DNA of 64,000 nucleotides from Gonium pectorale (GCA_001584585.1 LSYV01000008.1:2277715-2341714), one strand, 5' to 3'. Positions 35,801-49,154 are shown, counted from the first letter of the stretch. The notes: a model not told the origin generated them from the letters alone. A program made the numbers and translations.

Positions 35801-38800
35801 TTTGCGGGCAACCAAATTCGCAACGTGTCAGCGCTGGGCGGCAACATCGTGACCGGCTCGCCCATCAGCGACCTCAACCCGTTGTGGATGGCGGCGGGAG
35901 CCACCTTCGTGGCGCTGGGCAAGGGCACGGGCGAGCGCGCGGTCAAGGCGTCCGAGTTCTTCGTCGGGTACAGGTGGGCGCCCCACCTTGGCGTCGATAA
36001 GGGCTCGGAGGCGTGGTCGGCAAGGCGCCGGTGTGGCAGGCGTTGCATGGGACTTGCGGTTTGACAACGGAAGGTTGAAGACCTCGTGGCTGCTGGCTGG
36101 GATGCAGAAAGGTTGGCTTGTTGGAGGAGATGTCGGGGTTTGCTACCGCGGGCATAACTGGTGCCATGAGACAGAGCTGCCATGTGCCCCGCAGGCAGGT
36201 GGATCTTAAGCCGCACGAGGTGCTGTACAAGGTGGTGTTGCCCTTCACGCGCCCCAACGAGTACGTCAAGGAGTTCAAGCAGAGCCCGCGCCGCGAGGAC
36301 GACATCGCCATCGTCAACGCGGGTGAGTGCAGTGGGACACCTCCGCTCGCGCGATGAAGGCGCGGTGAAGGGGATCAACCGCCCGGTATTTCCGTTGGCT
36401 TGATGTCCTTATCTTGCCCGTCGGTATCCACCACGGTGCACCCTGCAGTGTCAGCCAACCGTTTGTTGCGACGCTCTTTGGTATTCAGTACCTGTCGGGT
36501 CGGTTCCTCCTGTCTTGGCCCACGTTTGCAGGGATGCGCGTCAAGCTGGCTCCGGGCGCCGAGGAGGGCGTGTGGGTGGTTGAGGAGGCGGCCGTGGCGT
36601 ACGGCGGCGTGGCCGCGCGGGCGGTCATGGCCCCGTCGGTGGCAGCGGCGCTGGTGGGCAAGCCCTGGGACCAGGACACCCTCAAGGTGGGCAGGAGCGG
36701 AGGGTTGAGGGGGCTGCGACAGGAGCGGGGCTCCCGCGGGTGGCGACCGCGGCACAGGAGCATCGGCGCCCGGGCGAGATGGGGCAAAAGCCGCTTAGTG
36801 TGCATGCACTCAGAGCCGTGGTTTCTTGCCCATCTGGTCGTGCGGTGCGGGCCCAAAGCCACGAGGTGGCACTCTCGCCACAACGATTACAACCTGGTGA
36901 TGTGTCTGGTCAGGTGAGCATCGCCGCCACCAGGGTTCGGTCAGCGGGCCGATACCGCCCGCCCTCCTTGCTCTCCTTCCCCTCTTCCCCCGGCAGGCTG
37001 CCCTGGAGGCAGTCCGGCAGGACGTGGTGATGGCGGAGAACGCCCCCGGCGGCAAGGTGGAGTTCCGCCGCGCGCTGGCCGCATCGTTCCTGTTCAAGTT
37101 CTTCGTGCACGCCGCGCTGGCGCTGGAGGTGGGCAGTGGGTGGCATGCGCGAGAAAGTGCAGCTGTTCCCAGACCGCGTGGGGCGCCGCGGGACTGTGGA
37201 GCGCACGTGCTTGCCGCATTTGCGCAACATCGGGTTCCTTCAGCGGTATGGCCCAGACATCGCCTGCGACGATATCGCAACTTGCACTCAGGCGAAACAC
37301 GCACTGTCTCCGTAGCTCTAAACCACATTTACGTCCCTTGCCTAAACTGCCCTCGTCCGCGCGTGCAGGCCGACACGGCTGCCGCCTACAAGGCCAACCT
37401 GCCAGCAGGCGAGTGCCGCAGCGAGCGCGAAGCATGCGGCGCATAGGGAACGGGGGAGGGCAGCCTCGGGATGTGCATGAAGTCGCACTTGAAGGCGGGC
37501 TCATGTGAATGCACTTGGTCGCTGTAGTGGACGCCCCACACGGCGGCCTCAGCCGGCCCCCACCTCCCCGTGCAATCACTGCGTCCCCACTCGCGTCAAT
37601 GTCCTTGACCCCCAGACTACCACTCGGCCGCGAAGCCGTATGAGCGCCACCCCGCGCACGGCGTGCAGTTCTGGGCCCCTCCCGAGGTGGGTGGCTGGAC
37701 GGGGAGGTGGGCAGCTGGAGCGCTGGGACAAAGCTGGAAAACCAACACTGAGGGTGCACCCCGCACGCCCGAGTAGCGCTGCACGTGCTGCACCGGAATG
37801 AGCGCGACCGAGGAATCCCTGGCGACCGTCGTGCTTGCATGAGCCGTGGCAGAGGAACGGCCAGCGGCTAACTACTTCCTGGCCCTGGCTTGCTCGCCGC
37901 GCCCGCCCGATCAGGCGCCCCGCGTCCCCGAGGAGGTGTCGGTGGTGGGCCAGCCGCACCACCACATGGCGGCGGAGCTGCAGGTGAGGGGCTTGCCGGG
38001 CATGGGCCGGCATGGACCTTGGTCGGGCGCGGGTCGTTGGACAGGAGCTGAACTTTGCTTGGAGGAGTAGAGGGAGGCACCGATGGAGGTGATGGAATAT
38101 GACCCGCGTGTGTCGCCACGAGGGTTACTCCCGGCAGCCGTACCCACAGACGGTCGTACCCACAGACGCCGACGCACACAGCCGTCACCCGCCACACGCC
38201 AGCACACTTGGTGCAGCCGGGCGCTGACCTTTGTTGTTCCAATTACCCTACTAGTGCGCCGCCGTTCTTACATGTGCTTATGATCGCCCGCGCCCTCCCT
38301 CGCTCCTCGCTCCCCAGGTCACCGGCGAGGCGCAGTACACGGACGACATCCGGCTGACGGGCGACGCGCTGGTGGCGGCGCTGGTCACCTCCGCCAAGCC
38401 GCACGCGCGCATAACGGGCCTGGACGCCAGCGCGGCGCTGCAGGTGGGGTTCCTCGGTCTTGAGCGGCGTGCAGCGCCTTCATGCCCGCAACCAAAGGCG
38501 TAGACGGAAGCAGGGAAACAGGACGGAAGCAGGTGTCGCGTGGTCGGTCCGCGCCCCGCTGCGGATAGCCTCATGCCGACGTCGTACCGAGACCGCCATC
38601 CCCGCGGCGCCGCCCGCATATCAACCGTACCCTTTCCTTTCCCTGCCCTTCCTGTCCGGGTACTCTTCTCACCCGCCCCCACCCCTTCCCCACCGTGTCA
38701 TTGCCCAGCTCGCGCCCTCTCTCGGCCTGAGCATCCCCCCCACCCTGCCTGCCTACAGGTGCCCGGCGTGGTGGGCTTCTACAGCGCCAAGGACGTGCCC

Positions 38801-41800
38801 GGCAACAATGCCATCGGGCCAGTGTGGGCGGACGAGGAGGTGTTTGCCACCAGCGAGGTCACTGCCGTGGGGCAGGTGCGAGAAGATGCGGCGCGCAGAA
38901 TCCCCTTGAACGAAAGACAGTGGTGGTGGCGGTATTGGGTGGTTAAGCGACCGTCGTGACCGCTCGATACCGCGCCTTTCCGCATGCCCTCACGTCCCCT
39001 TCCTCCCCTCACCAACCCCGCGCCAGGTGATCGGCGTTGTGGTAGCCACCAGCGAGGCGGCTGCCCGCGCCGGCGCCCGCGCCGTGGCGGTGGGCTACGA
39101 GGAGCTGCCCGCCATCATGTCGATCGAGGAGGCCATTGAGGCGGGCTCCTTCTACGATGACTACAAGGGCAAGGTGGGGCAAAACGTGTGGGAAGTGGAA
39201 CCTCGTCCAGGACAAACGTGCACGATGCTGGCCTAGGGTGGTGACGCCAGAGCAAGCTATCGTGACATTACTTGCCGAGCAGCCAAGGGCGAGGCTCCCC
39301 TGGGCCCTTAGTTCGTTCCCCCTTTGCCCTGTTCTGCCCGCCCCGCGCTCAGGTGGAGTGCGGCGACGTGGACGCCACGTGGGCCCAATGCGACCACGTC
39401 ATTAGCGGAACCTACAAGGTGCGTTCCTTGCGCTCCGTGCGCCCACCTTGACGTACCTGCATGCCTCCTGTATCGCATGTGCAGCGCTCCATGCGTCATC
39501 GCCGTCACCAATCTTACCATCTCCTCCTGCTTGGGGGGGCAGCTTGCCCCACAGCCGGCACCGCAGATGTGCTGTATGTCCCATAAGCTCTGGTCATGCT
39601 TGTGATCTCCCAACTCCCACAGCGGTGCCAGTTTACCTAGCTAGCTAACCTTGTGAGCGCCCTCCTGCCCCCTTTGCGCAGGTCGGCGGCCAGGAGCACT
39701 TCTACCTGGAGCCCAACAACTGCGTCGTCATCCCGCACGAGAACGACGAGTTCACGCTGTATAGCTCCACGCAGGTGCGGGCGTGGGTGTGACTGGGGGC
39801 CCGTGCCGGCATGTCGTGTGCAGGTCCCGCAGGGAGCAGAGCGGCATCCCGCCGTGGGTTGGACGCGCGCTGCACATCGCCTGTCGTTGCCTCGTCCGCA
39901 TGGTGCTGGATTGGGGCTTCTTGGCGAGGCCGTTTACGCGGGTCTGGCGCCTACGCGGCCCTGCCCCTCCAATTGCAGGCCCCCGCCAAGCACCAGAAGT
40001 TTGTGGCCTCGGTGCTCGGCGTCCCTGCGCACAAGGTCGTGTCCAAGGTGAGCCGGACATTCCCGTGTTGCTGCCAGACTGCCCGGGGGACTGCAAACAA
40101 TGGAAGTGCGAGGAAAGGGCTTAGCGTAGCCTCGTCGCGGCCTATCATAACGCCTACGATAGCTATTCCTTGCGCTCGCCTTGTTCTGATTTCATCAGCC
40201 CCATCAGGCCGTTGCTGCGCACGCCCTGGGCCTGCTTTCCAAGTCTGCAGCTTCCTCTCATGGCAATGCTGCCATGAGCACTCGGTTCCCTTCGCGACCG
40301 CTCGGTCCCTGGCATGCTGCCCCCCGTAGACCAAGCGCCTGGGCGGCGGCTTTGGCGGCAAGGAGACCCGCGGCATCTTCATCCACTGCGCCGCCGCGGT
40401 GCCTGCCTACCACCTGCGCCGGCCCGTGCGGCTGTGCCTGGACCGTGACGAGGACATGCAGATGACGGGTGGGCGCGTGGCGGGCGGTTGGCGGACTGGC
40501 GGCTGTACCATGGAGGGCGGTCTGCGCTGGATGGTTGCGAGGGTATGCCCTGATCGTGGCGTCCACCCCGAAACCCTTTCGTTGCTTCGCTTCGCCGTCT
40601 CCCCCGCATCCGCATCCAATGCTGCCCGTTCCCTGCACACCGCCGCGCAGGCCAGCGCCACGCCTTCCTGGCCACCTACAAGGTGGGCTTCAACAAGGAC
40701 GGCCGCGTGCTGGCCGCCGAGCTGGACCTTTACAACAACGCGGGCAACAGCCACGACCTGTCGCATTCCATCATGGACCGCGCGCTGCTGCACAGCGACT
40801 GCGTCTACAAGGTGCGGCAGGGGCTGCCGGCGACAGTTGATGGCGGCACGGGCTAGTCTGAAAGCCCTGGGGTAGGCTGAGCGAGTTCAAGTATATGGTC
40901 GGTTCTGCCGCAATCTGCTGACCGCGAGCGAAGTAAGGCTGCATGGGAGTCGCCCGACTTACCTGCTGTGTTTGCCCCACCCCCCACCCCTGTTTCTTTC
41001 AACCCCCCCCCCACCCCTGTGCGCAGGTGCCGAACATGCGCGTCCGCGGACACATGTGCCGTACCCACCAGGCCTCCAACACCGCCTTCCGCGGCTTCGG
41101 AGGCCCGCAGGGGCTCATGTTCGCAGAGCTGTGGATTGAGCAGGTGCGGGACCGGGGCCCGTCCGCCCGTGCGGGCACGGGGGTGCTTCCCAGCGCGGAG
41201 CAGGTGCAAGACCGCCCTACGTATCCCGGACTTTACATGGATGTTACCGTAGCGGTGCAGTACCCCACCTTCTTCCTCACCCTCCTGTTACGCCGCCATG
41301 TAGGGGCTCAAGTGCCCCACCTCAGCCCCGGACTCTTGGACACGTCTGCTTTCTGATTTACCCTCGATCTCTTTGTCTGTGGTACGTGCCTGCGCAGATT
41401 GCCAAGACGGTGGGCAAGCCGGACGCGGAGGTCCGGACGCTCAACATGTACCACGAGGGTGACGTGACGCCGTTCGGTCAGGTGATGGAGCACTGCCGCG
41501 CACGGGCGTGCTGGGAGAAGGCGCTGTCCTCCTCAGACTTCGAGGCGCGCCAGAAGGCCGTTGCCGAGTTCAACGCCGCCAACAGGTGCGGCATCGGGCG
41601 CTTTGCATGGTCGTTGTGAACTCGCGGTGGTGGGCGGCTGGCGGCTGAGGCCATGGCATTGTGTGTTGCTTGGTCCCGATTTCATATTACGCCCGTCTTC
41701 CACGTTAAACCGTCTGACCACAGTTGGCAGGGCGCGGCAAGCGCAGATATGGGTGCAACGCAACGCGAAGCTGGGCGCATGTAGGGCGCCCTCGAGCCAG

Positions 41801-44800
41801 CGGGCGCGTGGTTCCTCACTGAGTGGGCAGCCTTCTCCCCGCCCCTCCGCTATGTCGCCACCAGGTGGCGCAAGCGCGGCCTGGCCGCCACGCCCACCAA
41901 GTTCGGCATCTCGTTCACCACCAAATTCCTCAACCAGGCGGGTGCGCTGGTGCACGTCTACCTGGACGGCACCGTGCTGGTGACGCACGGAGGCGTGGAG
42001 ATGGGGCAGGGGCTGCACACCAAGATGGCGCAGGTGCGTGCAGCCGTATGGGGCGCGGCGACGCACACACCGCCGGGGCGCTCGCCGTAGGCCTGCCACC
42101 CCACACCGTGCGGCAAGGAAGCCCTGCAGTGCCGCGCTCCCCACGTGAAGATGCTCATAACATAACACGGGGTATGTTGGTGGTCTTTCGCTGTGAAAAG
42201 CGACGCTGCACTGCGCATGGCTTTCCGGACTTGCCGGCTATGTATACTGGATTTGGTTTCATATCTAACAGATCGGTCTAGTTTCCCGGAAATCTTCCAA
42301 CACGGCACGCATCCGTTGCCCTCTTTCCAGGTCGCCGCCCAGGCGCTCAACGTGCCGCTGTCCAAGGTGTTCATCTCCGAGACCTCCACCGACAAGGTGC
42401 CCAACGCCTCGCCCACCGCGGCCTCCGCCTCGTCCGACATGTACGGCGCCGCCGTGCTGGACGCCTGCCGCCAGCTGGCCGAGCGCCTGGCGCCGTACCG
42501 CGCCAAGCTGCCGGGCGGCACCTGGAAGGAGGTGGTCAACGCGGCCTACCTGGACCGGGTGGACCTGTCGGCGCACGGCTTCTACATCACACCCGACATC
42601 ACGGGCTTCGGCGGCACCCGGCCCTTCAACTACTTCTGCTTTGGCGCCGGCGTCAGCGAGGTGCGGGGGGTTGGGGCGTGCGGGGCTGTGGTTGCATTTG
42701 GGGCGTGTGGAGACGGATTATCAAGCGCCGGGCGTTGACTGCCCAGACAGACCGGTGCTGCAACCGACGACGTCGATTTCAGGTCCTCGGCCAGCTCTTC
42801 AATGGGTTGCCAAGTAGCCGGTGCCTCCCGGCGGCCGCCCTGCCTGACCGCACCCGTGCGCCACTCCGCACCCTTCCTCACCTGTCTTTGCCCGCCATGC
42901 CCCGCTGCGCTGCCCCCGGCGCCACCAGGTGGAGCTGGATACGCTGACGGGCGACATGCAGGTGCTCCGCAGCGACCTGGTAATGGACGTGGGCAACCCG
43001 ATCAACCCCGCCATTGACATCGGCCAGGTGCGGGGCTGCGGTCCGGGCGGATCGGCGCGGCAGCTGGCGGTCCCAGCCGCTTGGATGGCCATGATATGGC
43101 TCGAACAGGCACTAGAGGAAACAAGCAGTCGTTCCTGGATCAATGCGGTCCTAAGGCCTATATCGCTCATGTGCCGCACCACTACTGTGCGCATTCGGAC
43201 TGGGCCCCTTCCAAGGGCAAACCGTCGCGTGCGCTCACCACTTACGTCTGCGCTGCCCCGCTGCCTCCGCTGCTCTGCCGCTGCCCACAGGTTGAGGGCG
43301 GCTTCGTGCAGGGGATGGGCTGGCTGGTGCTGGAGGAGCTCATGTGGGGAGACAAGTAAGGCATCAACAGGGGAGGGATGGGCACGAACCCGGCATTCCT
43401 GCAAGCGTCGCGCACAGAACTCCTCCGTTTCTTGGGCCGCGAAAGGGGCCTCGTGAGGACCGTCACACGCAAAATCCACCATCTCCGCCGTGCATCCCCC
43501 GTCGGCGCGTTTCATTGGACCTCCTGCACCCCTTCCCCCGGTTTCGTGCCACCACAGGCAGCACCCGTGGGTCCGCCCTGGCCACCTGTTCACGAAGGGC
43601 CCCGGCACCTACAAGATCCCCTCCGTCAACGACATCCCTGTGGACTTCCGAGTGCAGCTGCTCGCCGACGCGCCCAACGTGCGCGCCATCCACTCCTCCA
43701 AGGCAAGAGCCGCGCGGCGTCTGCTCCTAGAGCCCTCAGCATGTGCCAAACCTCATCTGGATTGTACCAGTAGCTCACCTGTGTAGATTGCTTTGGAGAA
43801 TCGGGCTTACGAGTATTGACAACCGGAAGGGCTGTTGGCATGCAGGTCGCGGCTGGAAACGTAGCCGTTCCCCATTGGGGCCCGGCTACCGTACCGGCTC
43901 ATGGTTTGTTGCTTCTAATGTGTTTCACGTTGCTCCTTGTCCCCGTGTGTGATGCCCCCGGCCCGCAGGCGGTAGGCGAGCCGCCCTTCCACCTGGGCGC
44001 CTCGGTGTTCTTCGCGCTGAAGGTGGGCCCTCGCACCCAAACGTGCCGCCCATCATCCTCGGCCCCAATGCGGACATATTGCTACGGGACGGCCAGTTCG
44101 TCGGCTTGCTTGATGCCGGGAACCGTGTCACCTGCATCAATTGGTGTCGCATGGGAGCGTGCGCCGCAAGAGCGCTTCCGCCGTGATTTTGCCTTGAAAT
44201 AGAGTGGATGTGTGTGGTGCCTGGCCGTAAACGCCGTGCTTCAAGGCCCGTGAGACGCCCAGCCACCAAGGCGGGGCACATGTTACAGCTGCACTGGTGG
44301 AGGCTGCGGCGCAGACGGCAAGCAGCATGAATGTAGTCTATTCGGCCACCAGGGGCTCATCGGGGTCATGGCCCAGCCCTCAGCCCGCGCCCCTCATCGC
44401 CCCACCGTCATCCCCCTCTCCTCACGCTCCTCCCCAAACTGCTCCTCGGACCCGCAGGAGGCGGTGTACGCTGCCCGCGCGGCGTCCGGTCGCCCCGGCT
44501 ACTTTGTGCTGGACGCGCCCGCCACCCCGGAGCGCCTGCGCCTGCTGTGCGCCGACGAGCTGCTGGAGCCGTACGCATCACCGGACATCAGGTGGGCCAA
44601 GGATCCAGCGTGGGGCGACGGGGTGCGACTGTAGGGCGGGGAGTGATGCTTGTCAGCTGGTGCTGACGCGGTGTCAGGAGGGATGTGCTTCAGACGGGAG
44701 TGGGGTTGCCAGCGTGTGCCCTGGGTTGGGCCTTCCCCGGCCAAGCCAACAGGTAACACGGTGCGCCCATGCGATAGCATTGACCTGAAGCACCTGCTCC

Positions 44801-44864
44801 TCCGTTCTGAGGTCTCCAACTTCCCTGGGCCGCCTTCGCGCGCAGGCCCAAAATCAGCTGCTAA
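32837..44864 (+). CDS. XDH: Xanthine dehydrogenase, complete
   Basis: Thirty-one phase-consistent exons give 1389 residues: 32837-32948, 33156-33320, 33678-33855, 34256-34647, 34888-35063, 35350-35486, 35797-35973, 36195-36322, 36532-36686, 36997-37128, 37369-37408, 37616-37686, 37915-37983, 38318-38443, 38759-38875, 39027-39173, 39353-39418, 39682-39774, 39979-40047, 40330-40468, 40651-40811, 41027-41143, 41398-41585, 41865-42033, 42331-42660, 42929-43027, 43291-43355, 43558-43702, 43969-44022, 44458-44591, 44846-44864. It oxidises hypoxanthine and xanthine to urate in purine breakdown. Two 2Fe-2S sites are intact (Cys48/53/56/76 and Cys116/119/152/154), then the FAD domain ([12 protein letters not shown], about 308-319) and the Mo-pterin domain from 645. 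Residues matching bovine Gln767, Glu802, Arg880, Arg912, Phe914, Phe1009, Thr1010 and Glu1261 are all present (Gln800, Glu862, Arg940, Arg972, Phe974, Phe1069, Thr1070, Glu1325), which favours xanthine dehydrogenase over aldehyde oxidase. Introns after 37408 and 43702 use GC donors. The end RPKISC-stop is typical. TGTAA follows at 45334. Confidence 0.97.
35142..35206 (+). repeat. Perfect 27-bp inverted repeat (hairpin) in XDH intron 5
   Basis: Left arm 35142-35168 and right arm 35180-35206 are exact reverse complements; the loop of 11 bases is 35169-35179. Arms begin CCGCAGAGGG and end TGCAACTGGA. It lies wholly inside the intron between exons 5 and 6, about 80 bases after the donor. It could be a fold-back element or a small-RNA precursor. 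Confidence 0.95.
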
Positions 44865-46672
44865 GGCAGCCATGGCGGCCGCCGGGCATATTGAACGGAA
44901 GCCGGATGGCTCAGATGGCCAGCTGACGTACATACGCTTCGTGGCGGGGAGCGTGTATTTGCTGCACGGGAGACTCGCGGTCTGTGGACATGGTGTGCTA
45001 CCCCTACTTGTACTTGTCATGTGTGCATTGCATAGCCGCAAGCTCAGCAGCCTTTGTATGGATGCTAGATGTACCAGGGGCACAAGTGGCGCCCATGACA
45101 CCTCCTCGGCCCCTGCCGCCTCGGCGCCTTTTCTGCGTGAATGTGGCCTTCAGTCGTCTTCGTGTTAAGGAGCATCTCTTGCCTGTACAGGGCTGCGCCT
45201 TTGGCGGCGGCTGCCTCTGTGAATGGGATGCCTGCATGCGGCTCTACGGTGTGTGTTCCGCGCGTCGCTTTGCGCTGCCGGGGTGTGGTGCCAGGCTGCG
45301 ACTGCGAGGTGCTGAGAACTTTTGCTGCGTCGGTGTAATGGGTCGGCCATCCGCCCTAGACTGGTAGCGATGCAGACAGTGCGCCCGGTGGCATTGGAAG
45401 GGGGCGCGGATGGAGGCAATTTTGCCGGACTTTGGTGTCTCCAGCGCGTCCCCTCCAAATATGCGCACGCCTGGCTTGCATGATCCGTGTACTAGGCATG
45501 CGCCTCCCTGCAAATGATACCGTGGTCGCGTGTTGTAGGACGATTGGGGCTTCCAAACCTGCGTGATGATGTGTGGCGTGTGCCGTACACAGAAGTGCAT
45601 TTACTGAAAGATTGTGTGCGCGAACTAACAATTATTTATGGACAGATGGTGGCCTTCTTAATGTGACGTCGATGCCGTGAGCACCGCAGGTAACTGCCCC
45701 TGATGGTGACGCGGTGAACACGGTTGCCCGAGTGCACAGTAGGAGGTATGGGGCGGTCCCCACGGTGGTTGCTGCTTGTAAGCCTACCACCATATACCTG
45801 TTCACTCTGCGTCGTCGTTCCCTAGTAAGTTCCTCTCCGTGAGAGGCCCGCGAGCCCCCGGCATCCGCGCATAAGCCAGGCAGGCAAGCAGGACACGGCA
45901 GGACGAGCGCCGAGGCAGGGCCCGGGATCTCAGCCTGTCGACAAGGAGAGCAACAAAGTAAGCAGGGACCCCAAGAGGGGAGTCAGTCATAGCCTAGCAC
46001 CCCGCCCGCACGCCATTTTGTGCAATACCAAAGTTCCAAAGCGCCGGCCTTGGTCTTTGGCAATGAAGCGGATCAGGCCAGGGTGTGCACTGGGCGGTGG
46101 GAAGGAACCTCTTCCCTGGCAAGCGCCCATGTGGCGTCATCTGGTATCGGAATGCAGGGGGTAAATGATGGGCACATGTGTGGCGTGGTGGGAGTCACCA
46201 TGCCAACACCCTTCTGTACTTATGAGCCGTACTTCTGTACGAGCACTGCTGAAAGGTGTCCGAGCAAAGCATGCTTTGAGTGAACCACATGAGCTTCGTC
46301 AATTACAGCCATTCGTGGCCAGTCCAGGCCGATCTGTGAACTAGTTACAAACTACGTTGCCGTCCAGTCCTGCGACAGTTGATATGCGGACACTCACATC
46401 ACATCGTAAAGTCATATTCCCATAGGCATCAGGAAGGACTGTTGCTCTGGAGTACAAAGGTCAGTTGCATCGTCCTATTTCGTTACATCATCCAGCGAGG
46501 CCACATACTGGCTGCTGCACGCGGCGCAAGGCTGCCTCAGCCATCACGGCTAGGAGCCTCACGACTGCGACGCCCTGGGATTTTGCACGAAGCGAACCAG
46601 GCGCCGTGCCACACTGTGTGCGAACCGAGCCCGCGTGGGCCATCGGCGCGCCACGCCCGTGGCGCAAACGCC
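44865..46672. other. 3' untranslated region of XDH and intergenic spacer
   Basis: No gene recognised. The first 470 bases are probably transcribed as the XDH 3' end. The frame that is open upstream of 46673 on the plus strand has no coding character and is treated as 5' untranslated sequence of the methyltransferase gene. Confidence 0.5.
45334..45338 (+). terminator. TGTAA poly(A) signal of XDH
   Basis: First TGTAA downstream of the XDH stop codon, about 470 bases after it, a normal 3' untranslated length for these algae. Confidence 0.55.
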
Positions 46673-48289
46673 ATGGCAACTACCACTTCTCCCAACTCCC
46701 TCCCCATACTGGAAAGCAGCAGGCAGGCTATTTCAGCGGCTGATGCAGCTCAGAGAACCAAATGGGAGCAGTACTACTCAGTTGATCCCCGTGGCGCTCC
46801 ATGGGACACGCATGACGCGTCCTCCCAGCTCCGGGCCTTCCTTTGCAGCTGTCCAACTCAGACGCAGGGCAGCCCTACGACTCTGCCAGCTGTTTCAACA
46901 GGTGCTGCGGGGCCAGTCCCCACAGCCACGGCAGCGGCCTGTGGGGAGGGCAATGCGCGCGAGGACGGCCACTGTGAGGACGCTCGGGCGTCACAAGTGC
47001 ACGTCTGCCCCGCCTGTCATCATCTGCGTCCTTGGCTTGACCCACCAGTGGTGCAGTGCGCCAGCGGCCATGTCGCCTGCACCACAGCTGGTGCGCCGTC
47101 CACGGCTGCCCACGCGCCGGCCCACGCGTCGGCGCTGGCGCCTGGTGACCCGCCTCATCCGGCGCCGTCGCGGCCCCCGCGTGCCCTGGAGCTGTGCTGC
47201 GGCACGGGCGCATCGCTGGCCTTTCTAGCTGCAATGGTATGTACGGGCCTCGTGGCTCCGCCCCGCCTGCGCTGTCAACCAGTACACATGTGCGCATGCC
47301 GTCCGAACCGGACGGGCTCGCTCGCTAGCGTGCCACCGCACTCGTACCGTATGCCGCCTTGTTCTCCCAATCTCGATCTCCCCAGACCCTCGTACTCTGG
47401 AACGTTCTCTGGTTCTCTCGCAGCACGTCTGCTGCGTTCAATCATCGCCCGCCACAGCCATGCAAAGGGGTTCGTATGAACACGGGCCACAACAACACTG
47501 GGGTCGCGCAAGGCGAACTTTCATAAATACAACTGTGGCCCCTGATTGCAGGGCTTTTCAGTCGTCGGCGTGGAGCTGGTGGGTGCGGCGTGCTGCCTCG
47601 CGGCGCAGCGGCTGGCGGAGGCGACGGGGCACCCCGCCCGCGTGGCGCACGTGCCGGACCCGAGCGTCGAGAATGCTGCCGAGGCTAGGGTCGATGCCGA
47701 GGCTCGGGCCGATGTGGAGCCTCCGCCTCGCGCGCTCATCCTCCAAGGCGACCTCTTCGCTGCCCGCCTGCCGCCCGCCTCCTTCGACCTCGTATACGAC
47801 TGCCAGGGGTTGCACGCAATACCGCCGCCCATGCGACCGCCGTACACGCGCGTGCTGTACGGCGCACTGCGGCCCGGCGGCCTGGCGCTGGTGCTGGTCG
47901 GTAGGGCTGAGCCAGACGCCGGGAATGGTGATGGCGTGCCCGTCTCGCTTCCGACGTCGGACTCGGACCGGAGCTTCCGCAGCGCTGGCGCTGACGGTTA
48001 TGCGGCGGGGCCTCGAGACACGGCGCTGACTGCCCCCGAGGAGGCGAAGGGCGACGGGCCAGGCGCAGGGCTTGAGCGCAGAGCTGGCGGGGGTGGACAG
48101 AGCGGGGACGGTTCCAAAGCGCCCAGGAAGGGCCCCTCGCTGATGACGCGGGCCGAGCTGGCGGGTCTGTTTGCAGAGCCAGAGTGGGAGACGGTCAGCT
48201 GCCGGCCCAGCCGCTTCGACCTGACGCCCGCCTACGCGGCAATGCCGCAGCCGCCGCCCGCGTGGTGCGTGCTCGCGCGCAAGCGGTGA
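46673..48289 (+). CDS. Class I SAM-dependent methyltransferase, TPMT-like pattern
   Basis: Two exons, 46673-47236 and 47552-48289, join in phase to 433 residues. Near the N-terminus TKWEQYYSVDPRGAPWDTHD follows the W..YY...PWD pattern of thiopurine-methyltransferase-like enzymes. Motif I is ALELCCGTGASLAFLA at about residues 173-188, split from the acidic strand GFSVVGVELVGAAC by the intron. Further on come DLFAARLPPASFDLVYDCQG and LYGALRPGGLALVLVG, matching the post-motif strands of the Rossmann fold that binds S-adenosylmethionine. Between them is a CPAC...C.GH segment (about residues 122-147), possibly a small metal site, and a long disordered Gly/Asp/Ser insertion near residues 310-375. 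The start was chosen at the Met followed by ATTTSPN because upstream sequence is not coding-like. The substrate is unknown. It lies just downstream of XDH, on the same strand. Confidence 0.83.
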
Positions 48290-49154
48290 CGGCGGCCTGA
48301 GGGTCGTCCGGTAAAGCGTTTGGAGGGCGGCAATGGCAGGAGGCAGCTTTTTGCGCGGGTGCAAGGTAACTGGATGTTCAAGCGGTCGACGCGGCTCTTG
48401 GCGAGGCTGGAAGGGAGCGCGGCAGTGCGGATCGTTGCCCATGCAGCCGGAGCAAGTGAAGGCGGTCACCGGCACCGACGTGCTGGGCCACGTGTTACAC
48501 TAGGGCTCAACCACACCTCTTGGCACACTGGCGTGCTTAACCGCCGAGCCTGCGGACGCGCAAGCGGCCCAGGCCCCACGGCATGTCCAGCCGAGCAGGC
48601 TGGTGCAGCTCTGCGCAGCTCATGTTTAAACTCCCCAATCATCGTACGTTCAGTATGGCTTGGATCCAGCAAATTGTAGCCGTTTCAAGCGTGCCCGCCA
48701 TGCCAGCACACGAAAACAAGGAAGATAGCTGTGCCCCAGGGTCAGCAGGAGGGTACCGTAAGACTTAATAACCGTAACCACAGATGCCGGGGAGGCCCAG
48801 CCTCCACCAAGAAGACGCGGTGCCATGCATAACTGTGCACCTATGTTCACGGACCCGGGCTAAGCCTCGGGAAAACTCCTTAACAAATCACGGGTTGGCG
48901 GCACTGAAGGTGCACAGCCGTGCAAGTCGTGCAGCATGCACAGCAAATCCAAAACAGTCTACGCAAAACGCAGCAAAGGCAGTCGTGTAACAATCATCAA
49001 TAATTTAACGCATACATTCCACTGCATACAAACTCGCGGCGCTTGCAATCCGTCGCCATTGCCCCGGACAGGACTCCCCCAATAACCGGATGAAGGGTTG
49101 TGGACCCTGCCGTTGTAATCATCCGCACCCAGGGCCTGCAAACATAACGCACAC
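48290..49154. other. Spacer between convergent genes
   Basis: The methyltransferase (plus) and MYND (minus) genes converge here. The first TGTAA for the plus gene is at 48986-48990 and the first TGTAA for the minus gene (TTACA on plus) is at 48495-48499, so the two transcripts may overlap by roughly 490 bases. No other gene seen. Confidence 0.5.
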
